A DNA stretch of 64,000 nt, taken from contig NZ_OOHJ01000020.1 of assembly GCF_900323885.1 (NCBI RefSeq), positions 46,289 through 110,288 of the forward strand. Direction: 5' to 3'. Of this stretch, positions 8,672 through 17,100 are shown one piece after another; within the stretch, counting starts at the first letter, position 1; the number at the start of each line of letters is the position of its first letter. Under the pieces are notes generated by a model, which was not told the origin of the DNA, made no database searches, and saw only the letters and a list, made by a program, of their open reading frames with translations. The position numbers and the translations under genes were made by a program. The stretch comes from [Actinomadura] parvosata subsp. kistnae (GTDB lineage: Bacteria; Actinomycetota; Actinomycetes; Streptosporangiales; Streptosporangiaceae).

Positions 8672-9492
8672 TGAGAAGGCGCCATCTGGGCTCGTACGTG
8701 GCGGTGATCGTCTTCGCGGTGCCGTTCCTGCTGCCGTTCTACCTGCTCATCCGCAACGCGCTGATGAGCAAGCGGGAGCTGGGCTCGCTGGACTGGCACT
8801 GGTGGCCGGAGACGATCAGCTTCCAGGGCTTCGCGGACGCGTTCGGCAACGACGCCGTGCCGCTGGCGCACGCCCTGTGGAACTCGGCGCTGATCGCCAC
8901 GATCAGCGCCCCGCTGTCGACGCTGCTGGCCTCCATGGCCGGGTACGCGCTGGCCCGCATCCCCGTGGCCGCCTCGAAACCGGTGTTCTTCTTCATCATC
9001 GCCACGATGATGGTGCCGGGCGCGGCCACGTTCATCCCCACGTTCGTGGTGGTCGGCTCCCTCGGTGGCGTCAACACCCTGTGGGGGCTGATCGTGCCCG
9101 GCCTGTTCAGCGCGTTCGCGGTGCTCCTGTTCCGCGGCTTCTACCTGCGCTTCCCGCGCGAGCTGGAGGACGCGGGCCGCGTGGACGGGCTGGGCCACCT
9201 CGGCCTGTACGGGCGGCTCGCGCTCCCGAACTCGGGCGCCCTGTTCGCCTCCCTCGGCATCCTGTCCTTCATCGAGCACTGGAACGCGTTCCTGTGGCCG
9301 CTGGTCATCGGCCAGGACCCCGAGTTCTGGACAGTGCAGGTGGCGCTGTCGACGAACCTCAACCAGCAGGCGGTCAACCTGCCGGCCCTGTTCGCCGGGG
9401 CGCTCGTGGCCATCCTGCCCCTGGTCGCCCTCTTCCTCATCGCGCAGCGGTGGATCGTCAGGGGCGTCCTGCTCACCGGCATCAAAGGCTGA
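8671..9492 (+). CDS. Sugar ABC transporter permease (MalG/UgpE type)
   Basis: A 273-aa membrane protein with six hydrophobic segments. Its EAA loop is LEDAGRVDGLGHLGLYGRLA, and the C-terminus ends RWIVRGVLLTGIKG, the conserved tail of the MalG-like family (RxxVxGLTxGAVKG in many members). The ATG at 8671 overlaps the preceding stop in TGATG, showing tight coupling to the first permease. Together they make the channel for the sugar caught by the lipoprotein at 6411-7697. Confidence 0.92.
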   Translation: MRRRHLGSYVAVIVFAVPFLLPFYLLIRNALMSKRELGSLDWHWWPETISFQGFADAFGNDAVPLAHALWNSALIATISAPLSTLLASMAGYALARIPVAASKPVFFFIIATMMVPGAATFIPTFVVVGSLGGVNTLWGLIVPGLFSAFAVLLFRGFYLRFPRELEDAGRVDGLGHLGLYGRLALPNSGALFASLGILSFIEHWNAFLWPLVIGQDPEFWTVQVALSTNLNQQAVNLPALFAGALVAILPLVALFLIAQRWIVRGVLLTGIKG

Positions 9493-9528
9493 TCACCGGT
9501 CGAAACGAAGGCTGAGAGGAGCACCCTC

Positions 9529-10941
9529 ATGCCGCGCATCCTGACCCTGCTGGCCACCCTCGTCCTGGGCCTCCTGCCCGCCCTGCCCGCCACCGCCGCT
9601 GTGACAGTCCCAGTGGGAGCCCAGTTCACCGACACCTCGGGCAACCTCCTGCACGCCCACGGGGGCGGCGTCCTGAAGGTCGGCTCGTCCTACTACTGGT
9701 TCGGCGAGAACCGCAACGCCGACGGCACCTTCCGCTACGTCTCCGCCTACCGCTCGACGGACCTGCGCACGTGGGAGTTCCGCAACCACGTCCTGACCCA
9801 GTCGAGCGCCGCCGAGCTGCAGGTCGCCAACATCGAACGCCCCAAGGTCGTCTACAACGCGGCCACCGGCCGTTTCGTCATGTGGATGCACAAGGAGAAC
9901 GGCCGCGACTACGGCGAGGCCCGCGCCGCCGTCGCCGTCTCCAGCACCGTGGACGGCGCCTACACCTACCTGCGCAGCTTCCGCCCGCTCGGCCACATGT
10001 CCCGCGACATCACCGCGTTCGTCGACACCGACGGCGCCGGCTACATGATCTCCGCCGCGAACGAGAACTACGACCTGCACGTCTACCGCCTGAGCGCCGA
10101 CTTCACCGACGTGACCACGCTCGTGCGCATGTGGGCCGGCGACCACCGCGAGGCGCCCGCCCTGTTCAAACGCGGCGGCGTCTACTTCCTGCTCACCTCC
10201 GCCGCGACCGGCTGGCAGCCCAACCAGGCCCAGTACGCCACCGCCACCAGCATCACCGGCCCCTGGACCGCCTGGCAGAACGTCGGCGACCCCCTCACCT
10301 ACGGCTCCCAACCGGCGTTCGTCCTCCCGGTGCAAGGCACCACCGGCACGTCCTACCTCTACCTGGGCGACCGCTGGGCCGGCGCATGGGGCGGCCCCGT
10401 CAACGACTCCCGCTACGTCTGGCTCCCCCTCCAGTTCCCGACCAGCACCACCATGACCCTCACCTACGCCCGCCAGCTCACCATCGACACCGCCGCCGGC
10501 ACCATCACCCCGACCGGCACCGGCTACGACCGCCTCACCGTCCGCCACTCCGGCAAGTGCGCCGACGTCCGCAACGGCTCCACCGCCAACCTGGCCCCCG
10601 TCATCCAGTACGACTGCAACGGCGGCACCAACCAGCAGTGGCGCATCCAGTCGATCAGCGGCGGCCACGTCCAGATCATCGCCCGCAACTCCGCCAAGTG
10701 CCTCGACGTCAACGGCAACAGCACCGCCGACGGCGCCGCCCTGCAGCAGTACAGCTGCGGCACCGGCACCAACCAGCAGTGGACGCTGCAGGACGCGGGC
10801 GGCGGCTACGTCCGCCTGGTGGCCCGCCACTCGGGCAAGTGCGCGGACCTCCCGAGTTCGTCCACCGCCAATGACGTGCAGTTCAAGCAGTATCCCTGCA
10901 ACGGCGGCACCAACCAGCAATTCACCAGGTCAGAGCAGTGA
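9529..10941 (+). CDS. Secreted GH43 glycosidase with ricin-type CBM13 (galactan 1,3-beta-galactosidase-like)
   Basis: A 470-aa protein with a Sec signal peptide (residues 1-24, ending LPATAAVT). Residues 28-320 are a five-bladed GH43 propeller; HAHGGGVLKVGSSYYWFGE, the ERPKVVY segment and DHREAPALFK (putative acid Glu) resemble the exo-beta-1,3-galactanase-like subgroup rather than xylosidases. Residues 335-470 are a ricin-type beta-trefoil with three QxW-type repeats (NQQWRI, NQQWTL, NQQFTR); the third has Phe for Trp. It follows the permeases by 36 bp with an upstream GAGAGGAG, so it probably belongs to the LacI-controlled operon, releasing sugar from galactan or arabinogalactan side chains for import. 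Exact substrate is inferred. Confidence 0.87.
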   Translation: MPRILTLLATLVLGLLPALPATAAVTVPVGAQFTDTSGNLLHAHGGGVLKVGSSYYWFGENRNADGTFRYVSAYRSTDLRTWEFRNHVLTQSSAAELQVANIERPKVVYNAATGRFVMWMHKENGRDYGEARAAVAVSSTVDGAYTYLRSFRPLGHMSRDITAFVDTDGAGYMISAANENYDLHVYRLSADFTDVTTLVRMWAGDHREAPALFKRGGVYFLLTSAATGWQPNQAQYATATSITGPWTAWQNVGDPLTYGSQPAFVLPVQGTTGTSYLYLGDRWAGAWGGPVNDSRYVWLPLQFPTSTTMTLTYARQLTIDTAAGTITPTGTGYDRLTVRHSGKCADVRNGSTANLAPVIQYDCNGGTNQQWRIQSISGGHVQIIARNSAKCLDVNGNSTADGAALQQYSCGTGTNQQWTLQDAGGGYVRLVARHSGKCADLPSSSTANDVQFKQYPCNGGTNQQFTRSEQ

Positions 10942-11097
10942 CAGGCGGTTCACTCAGGGATGGACGGTGCCCGGATTTCCGCATGAATCCGAGCCTGTCC
11001 ATTCCTTCCGGTCTCCCCTCGGTCTCCCCCTCCGCCCGCATCGGCCCTGTCCGTTCCCCGTTTCCCACCCAAGCCGGTCTCCCCCGTAACCCCGCCC

Positions 11098-11550
11098 ATG
11101 ATCACCGAGCCTGCCGCCGCTTCCCACTCACCCAACCGCGAGCCCACCGGCCCGTCACCCACCGGCAGGACAAGCGAAGCAACCGCAAGCACCCCCGGCG
11201 GCCACGGTAAGCATCGCCAGCGGGTCGTGGAGACCAACGAGTACGTCGGCATGCTGCACCGCGTGATCGACGCACTCACCCGGCGACTCTGCGACGACCC
11301 GGCCGGCCTGATCCACGTCGAACCCCTGCGCCGGCACCTGCGCGACGCCATGAACATCGCCATCGCCGTCAACCAAGACAAACCCGGCGGCTACTCCCTT
11401 GGCGAACTCGCCAAGATCCTCTCCATCCGACGCGAATCCGTCCACCACAGAGCACGCCAAGGCCGCAAACTCATCACCGACCTGCACACACGACCCGGCC
11501 CAACCAACCTGCGGAAACCAGGAGGCACCATGGGAGGGCGCCGAGGGTGA
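11098..11550 (+). CDS. Small helix-turn-helix protein, unknown role
   Basis: A 150-aa frame. Residues 1-40 are Pro/Ser/Thr-rich and may not be translated (no clear ribosome site before the ATG at 11098). From residue 43 a conserved-looking helical domain begins (ETNEYVGMLHRVIDALTRRL), then a helix-turn-helix at about 95-125: GGYSLGELAKILSIRRESV followed by HHRARQGRKLI. This resembles the HTH of small actinomycete accessory-region proteins I have seen, but I cannot name a family. It is the first gene after the sugar locus and may mark the start of accessory DNA. Confidence 0.55.
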   Translation: MITEPAAASHSPNREPTGPSPTGRTSEATASTPGGHGKHRQRVVETNEYVGMLHRVIDALTRRLCDDPAGLIHVEPLRRHLRDAMNIAIAVNQDKPGGYSLGELAKILSIRRESVHHRARQGRKLITDLHTRPGPTNLRKPGGTMGGRRG

Positions 11551-11791
11551 CATATCCGGCGAAGTCGCCGGCAAAGGACTCGTCGCGGTGTCTCTTGAGA
11601 AGCGCGTTTCGGGCGTCAAGCACGCCATCGCCGATGAGCCTCCGGCGGGCGAGGCGTGTTTGGTGGGTGAACTCCAGCATTGGGCGTCCGCGGTGGCATA
11701 GCAGAGTTGAGCAGCGGGCGGCATACGCAGGTCGCTGAGATTCTCGGCCCGAGGGCTGCCGCGTCGTGCCCGCCGGAGCGGGCCAGCCTAC

Positions 11792-12004
11792 GTGCACGCC
11801 CTCCCCCTTCGTATCGACAAGGCCGGCGCGCCCGCTGCCTCCTCGCACACCCCGCGGCATACGTTCGGCACCAACCTGCTGTGCCGGGGCGTGGACATCG
11901 TCGTGGTCGCGGAATCGCTGGGCCATGCCCGCCTGGACACCACTCGGCGGTACACCCGCGGCGACCTGGAGAACACGGTCGCCACGCTCCCCACCAACCA
12001 GTAG
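11792..12004 (+). pseudogene. C-terminal remnant of a tyrosine recombinase/integrase
   Basis: About 70 residues carrying only the end of the catalytic domain: HTPRHTFGTNLL (HxxR box), VAESLGHARLDTTRRYTRG (second His and nucleophile Tyr). The N-terminal core-binding domain and first catalytic Arg are absent; upstream sequence in all frames (11551-11790) shows nothing integrase-like. A 5'-truncated relic is the simplest reading. It lies where the chromosomal-looking sugar locus gives way to accessory genes. Confidence 0.75.
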
Positions 12005-12058
12005 CCGCGCTTCTCGCCGACAAGCACCGCGGCGGCTGTTCCCCGGGCGACGTGCACG

Positions 12059-12091
12059 CTATCGCAGATAGTGACTCGCAATCTGCGATAG
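12059..12091. repeat. Palindromic element, copy 1 (CTATCGCAGAT arms)
   Basis: CTATCGCAGAT at 12059-12069 and ATCTGCGATAG at 12081-12091 are perfect inverted 11-bp arms around an 11-bp spacer. The same arms recur at 28332-28362 with a longer stem. This copy is 55 bp after the integrase relic and 76 bp before the next gene, so it could be a terminator, a regulator site or a small repeat family. Confidence 0.7.
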
Positions 12092-12167
12092 AGCCTGAGC
12101 CAGGTGAACCGGACATCAGCATCACGCGTCTCCTGCATCTCACCCTTCGACTCGCAGGAGCGTCAGT

Positions 12168-12977
12168 GTGGACGTGCAGCAGATCCGGGACAAGGCCGAA
12201 GAGGCGCTCGCGCACGTCGGCTTCACTGTCCGAGAAACCGATGATGAGCCTGGCCAGGATGTCCAGCCCGGTGGCGCGTGCCTGTTCATCCAGCAAGGCA
12301 GGGTCCGCCTGTACCTGACGCCCGCCGAGCCCAGCTGGGAAGCGGCAGATGTTGCGGCGCGCACTCTTGCCGGCGCCAACCTGCGCGTTGTTCCGATTGG
12401 CGCGGATCCCGCCGTGTCCGAGGTGAGGTCCGCGTATGTCCTGCTCGGCGGCACCGGGGAGATCGTCGAAGGCTACGAGCCTCGCCTCGGGCCGCTCGGC
12501 GAGGGCTGGCGCGATCAGCATCAGCGCATGCTGCGCAGCCACGACCGCCTCGCAGATGCCGCCTCGGGAGCCATGAGCGGAGGGTCTGACGAAGCTCGCG
12601 ACCGCCTGTTCCACTTCTTCCAGGATGCCTATCACCTCAAGGACTGGCTGAAGAACGACGACGATCCGCGCATCCCGCCCAACGGCGAAGTGGAGGCGCT
12701 CTTCACCGATCCGCAGCAGAGCATCCCGGTGCTTCGCCTGGCCGCCGACCTCTGCAACGGCATCAAGCACCGCAAGCTGAAGCCGCGAGCCAGCAAGACC
12801 GGCGATCACCGCACCAGGGTCAGTAGCCAGAGCGTCTCGGTCTTCCTGGGTTCCCCCGTCATCGCAGAACACCAGTGGGTCATGACCTCCGGGGGTCAGG
12901 AGTACGACGTCATCGAACTGGCCGACGACATCGTCGCGGCCTGGAACTCTTGGTTGACAGCACACAATCTGCTGTGA
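12168..12977 (+). CDS. Hypothetical protein with a helical, HEPN-like C-terminal half
   Basis: A 269-aa protein started at GTG 12168, with CAGGAG seven bases upstream. The N-terminal half (to about residue 110) is alpha/beta without recognisable motifs. Around residues 145-200 come RLFHFFQDAYHLKDWLKND and LCNGIKHRKLK. A YHLKDWLKND-type helix followed by an N-x-x-KH helix is a pattern I associate with HEPN-like helical proteins of defence loci, but the diagnostic RxxxxH nuclease motif is not evident. No function assigned. It stands alone between an integrase relic and a decayed region. Confidence 0.75.
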   Translation: MDVQQIRDKAEEALAHVGFTVRETDDEPGQDVQPGGACLFIQQGRVRLYLTPAEPSWEAADVAARTLAGANLRVVPIGADPAVSEVRSAYVLLGGTGEIVEGYEPRLGPLGEGWRDQHQRMLRSHDRLADAASGAMSGGSDEARDRLFHFFQDAYHLKDWLKNDDDPRIPPNGEVEALFTDPQQSIPVLRLAADLCNGIKHRKLKPRASKTGDHRTRVSSQSVSVFLGSPVIAEHQWVMTSGGQEYDVIELADDIVAAWNSWLTAHNLL

Positions 12978-13610
12978 GCGGTGCACGTGGATCGGTGGCT
13001 CCGTCCGTCGTGCTGCTCAGCGTGGATCCGGATCCCGGAGGGTGGGGCGGCGCCCTGGTGCGCGTGACCTGCGGCGTGCCGGTCGCCGGGGCGGTGGTCG
13101 TCATGACGCGGCTGCTGCTGGCGGGCGCGCGGAAGGCGGCGCCAGCGTCACCGACCTTCCGCTACGGGCAGGAGACCTGATCCAAGGGCTCTCTGACGAG
13201 CAAGACCGACTCTCCGCCGATCACCAGATCCGCACCGGGCAACAGCCCACGGGCGTGCGCAGAATGATCCCTCCGGCATCCCGGCGTTCTCCCTGCGAAC
13301 GGTGCACTGCCCGGGCACGCGTGGGCTGATGTGAGCGCGTGTACGCCGCCGGGTGTGAGGTAGCGGCAAACAGTGAAACGTCGAACAGGTGCTGGGTGGT
13401 GTCATGGGCCGGCCCCTTCGCGGTGAAGCGTTGTGAGGGCGTTGTAGAGCGGCAACTTTGTCCGGCCTTCCACCTGGGGAAGGCCGTCGGGTCATCGCAG
13501 GAGTGATGGTGTCGGTCCTGCCTGAGTTGTCTCCGGTCCGTATCTCCCGCGGCATGGCGGGTGCTGGTGCGCAACCCTGCTGACGACTTTGGAATCGGCT
13601 GGGACTGCTG
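12978..13610. other. Decayed or non-coding stretch
   Basis: No convincing gene. A 68-codon frame starting at GTG 12974 (GTGA overlap with the preceding stop, ending 13180) is the best candidate but has biased, non-conserved-looking composition. A hairpin lies at 13463-13486. The stretch probably represents degraded accessory DNA leading into the NERD relic. Confidence 0.5.
13463..13486. terminator. GC-rich hairpin, terminator-like
   Basis: CGGCCTTCC (13463-13471) and GGAAGGCCG (13478-13486) pair perfectly across a 6-base loop. No T-run follows on either strand, which is usual for actinomycete terminators. No intact gene ends immediately beside it, so the role is uncertain. Confidence 0.35.
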
Positions 13611-14158
13611 ATGGGTGGCCTGTGTAGCGTGAGCGGCGTTGCTGAGGATCTCGGGGAGGCCGGAGTGACGCGTCATCACACGACGGGTGCCGGTGCGTCG
13701 GCGCAGGCGCGGTATCGGGCGGAGCGGGCGCGGCGCGACGGTCGCGGGCGCTGGAACTGGCCGGGTACACGGTGCCGCACGATCGGGCCGGGCGGAGTGG
13801 TGCTGGTGGATTCCAAGCGCTGACATCGCAACACCAGCATCCGAGGTCAGGGTGGCCGGTTGTGGATCGGCCGTCGCCCGGCCGACAGCCTGGTGAAGGC
13901 GACCGTGTTCGAGGCGGGCCGAGTCGGTGAGGTGCTGCGGGCGGCGGGCTGGCAGGTGCCGGTCGTGCCGGTGGTCGCGGTGCACGGGCGAAGCTGCCGC
14001 GCTGGGGTGCGTTGATGGTGTCGGGTGTGACGATGGTACGGGCCGGCCGGTTGTGCAGCTGGATCCGGCGGCATCCGCGATGTCTGTCGCCGGAGCAGGT
14101 GGCTTCTCTCGGTGCTGCGGCTGAGCGGATCTTCCCGCCGTACTCGGCGGTGGAGTAG
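13611..14158 (+). pseudogene. Decayed NERD (nuclease-related domain) gene
   Basis: Three frames must be joined. The first has ASAQARYRAERARRDGRGR followed after a large gap by IGPGGVVLVDSKR, the NERD active-site strand (GPxGVxxIDxK). The second, from about 13855, has RLWIGRRPADSLVKATVFE through VPVVAVHGR; the third, from about 13993, has KLPRWGALMVSGVTMVRAG and ends SAVE at the TAG 14156-14158. Frameshifts lie near 13830 and 13990, and the membrane segments expected between the first two blocks are deleted. From memory, intact homologues often neighbour actinomycete relaxase genes, which fits the adjacent MobF gene. Confidence 0.7.
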
Positions 14159-14177
14159 GGGCGGGCGCCGCTTGCTG

Positions 14178-17100
14178 TCAGCGGCCGGGCTCGTGATCAC
14201 GGTGGTTGACATCTCGTGCTCGGTCGGGGCGGTACGAGGTCCGGGACGGGGTCGCGGCTCGGCCGGCTTGGCGGGTTTGCTGGGTTTCGTGGAGGCGTTG
14301 CTGGTGCTCGCGGCGGGCGGTTTGCTCTGCCTGGCGTTGTGGCGGCGGCAGGGTGCTGCGGCGCTCGGACTCGTCGAGGGCGGCGCGCAGCGTGAGATCG
14401 AGCCGTTGCATGTCGCGGCGTAGCTTGTCGAGGTGGCGGCGGCCGGTTTCCTGGTCGGTGGCGCGAGCTTGTTCGAGCGTCTGGGGCCAGGTGCGGTCCA
14501 GTTCGACGGCTCGGTGGCGTATTTGTGGCCACAGGGCTGCGGGCGGTGCTTGGTCGGCGGCGGTGCGGGCCGCCTGGTCTGCGGCGGCGTGACTGTGTTG
14601 CCGCTGCCTGAGCTGTCCCAGGAGTTGGGCGTTGGTGTCGAAGAGCCGGCCGAGTTCGCTTTCCAGTGCTGCGCGGCGGGCTCGTGCCTTGGGGAGCAGG
14701 GGTTTGCCGGTGCGGAGTTCGTGGCGGATCTGCTGGATGCGGTTCAGGACGGTCTCGTTCTGCTCGGTGAGGTTGGTGATGTGGGCGGCCTCGCGGTCGC
14801 GGTGCTGGGCGGCCTGGTGGGCGGCGTTGATGCGGTCGAGCTGGGTCTGGAGCTCCTGGCGGTGGTGGTGGAGGTTCTGCTCGCAGGGGCCGCCGCCGTG
14901 CTCGCTCCAGCGGGCCAGGTCTTGCGCGGCGGTGCGTTCGGCGGCGTGAAGTTCCTCGGCCCGGTGGCGGAGTTCGGCGATGCGGGTGGCGAGCTGCCGG
15001 TCGTCCAGCAGGCCCACCCCATCGGGTGTGTTGGTCAGGGTGGTGAGGAGGTGCTGGAGTCGTTGCCGGGTGTGGTGGTGGTCGCGGGCTGCCTGTTCGA
15101 TGCGGTGGCGGGCCGGTGGCAGGGCGGCGCGGCGGGCGATCTCGCGCTGGATCGCGTCCAGTTCGCCGCGAATCTGCTGCTGGGTGGTGTGGGCGGTGGC
15201 GACCTCGTGCTGGGCGGCTTGGATGTCGGTGTGCCGGACGTCGTGCAGCATGCTGTCCCAGTGGCGGGTCAGCTGACGGTGCTGGTGGCGGATCAAGGGC
15301 CACACGGTGCGCGGCGGGGCTTGGGCGAGAGCCTGGCGGGCCTGCTCGGCTGCTGCCCGAACCTGCTGGTGCGCCGCCTCGAGGGTGTCGCTCCGGGCGT
15401 GTTCCCGCTGCTGTTGGGCCTGCTGGAGCCGTTCTTGTGCGGTGGTGGCGGCGTCGATGTGCTGCAGGTGGGTGGTGAGCTGGTCGCGTCGGGCGAGCAG
15501 TTCCCGTTCGGCGGGGCCGCCGCCGGCGCTGGCATAGGTGCGGGCGCGCTGTTCGGCGGCGGTCAGGTCGGCGGCGGCCTGCCGGGCTTGGGCGGCGAGC
15601 GCGCCGGCGCGGGCGGTCAGGTCGGCGTGGTCGAGCAGCCCGACCTGGTAGGGGGTGTGGGACAGGGCGAGCAGCGCGCCGGCTTGGCGCATCGCGGTGA
15701 CCGCGTCGCCGGCGGGTGCCGGCTCCGTACTGTCGTGCCGGTCGGGTGGCGGGCGTTCGGGGCGGCCGGGTGGGAGGCTCGGGCGTTCGGCCGCGCGGTT
15801 CGGCAGGTGGGGGTGGTGCAGGGTGTGGTGGGCGGCGTGCCAGGCGGCGTCGCGGTCCGGGTCGAGGGGGCCCGGGCGGCGGTCGGTGAGCAGGAAGGTG
15901 CCGTATGCCTCGCCGTAGGCGGCGATCACGCCGGCGCGGACGATCCATTCGTGGCGTAGCAGCGGCTCGTCGGGGACCTGGCCGAGCTGGCGCAGCGCCC
16001 ATTCGGGCGGGTTGTGGGCGGCGCGCTGGCCGAGTTGCTCGGTGCGCTGGTCCATCCGCTCGGCCACCTCGAGGGCGGTTCTGGCCAGGTCGGGGTCGTC
16101 GATGTGCGGGATGCGGTCGCGCCATCGGCAGGAGGGCGCGCCGCCGGTCGTGGTGGAGGTGGTGGTGAGCAGGCGGGTGAGGCGGTGGTGCAGGACCTGG
16201 GCGATGGAGCGGGCGCCGTCGAAGGGGCGCCGGCGCGCGGCCCGGGTGATGAGGTCGTGGGTGTCGCCTCCGGCCAGCTCGATGCGTTGGAGCAGGCGGT
16301 AGAGGGTGCGGCGGGCCGGGTCCTGGTGGAGCCGGTCGAACTCGGCGGGGGTGAGGGCGGCGGCCAGGGCCTGGCGGTGGCGGGGCCGGGTGGCCAGGGT
16401 GATGAGGTCGCGCCAGATGGCCACCAGGTGGGCCATGTGGGTGACGCGTTCGCTCTCTTCGCGTAGGGCTTCGACGGCGGCGGGGCTGGCGTCGTCGCGT
16501 TCGAGGACGTGGGCGAGCACGGTGCGGGCGTTGAGGGTGGGCGCGCCGGGGGCGGGGTCGGGGCCGGCGAGCTGGGGTGCCTGCTGGGCGCCTTCGCGCA
16601 GGTCGGCGGCGGTGAGCACGCTGGTGTCGACGTAGGCGAGGTTGGCCGAGCGGCCGCGGGTCAGCATCACGTACAGCATCTGGTGGGTGACGCGGCCGTC
16701 GATCAGGGCGCGGGCGACATCCACGGTGCGGCCCTGGGCGGCGTGGGCGGTGCTGGCGTAGCCGAGTTCGAGGTGCCGGGCGGCGTAGCGGGCCGGCAGG
16801 TAGACGCGGCGGGCGGGGTCGCCGCCGGGATGCGCCGGGCTGGTGAGGTGGGCGATCAGGGCGCCGTCCTCAAGCACCCGGTGCACGCGCAGGACGTCCC
16901 GGTTGGACAGGGTGCGCCAGGTGCCGGCGACGTTGACGCGGCGGGTGTTGGCGCGGGCCATCACCAGGTCGCCGGCGCCGGCGGTGGTGCCGTCACGCAG
17001 CCGCACGCCGTCGGCGTCGACCTCGCCGCGGCGCACCAGCTCGGCCCGCACCCGCACCGACAGGTCGCGGGCGTCGGCGTTGACCATGGTGAGCATCACG

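Noticed and set aside
11474..11926. Minus-strand frame with a transposase-like feel near 11.6 kb
   Set aside because: It is antisense to the small HTH gene and the integrase relic, and no transposase motif can be placed.
12974..13180. 68-codon GTG frame coupled to the preceding stop
   Set aside because: The GTGA overlap is suggestive, but the sequence shows no conserved-looking features and lies in a decayed region; mentioned under the gene-free stretch only.
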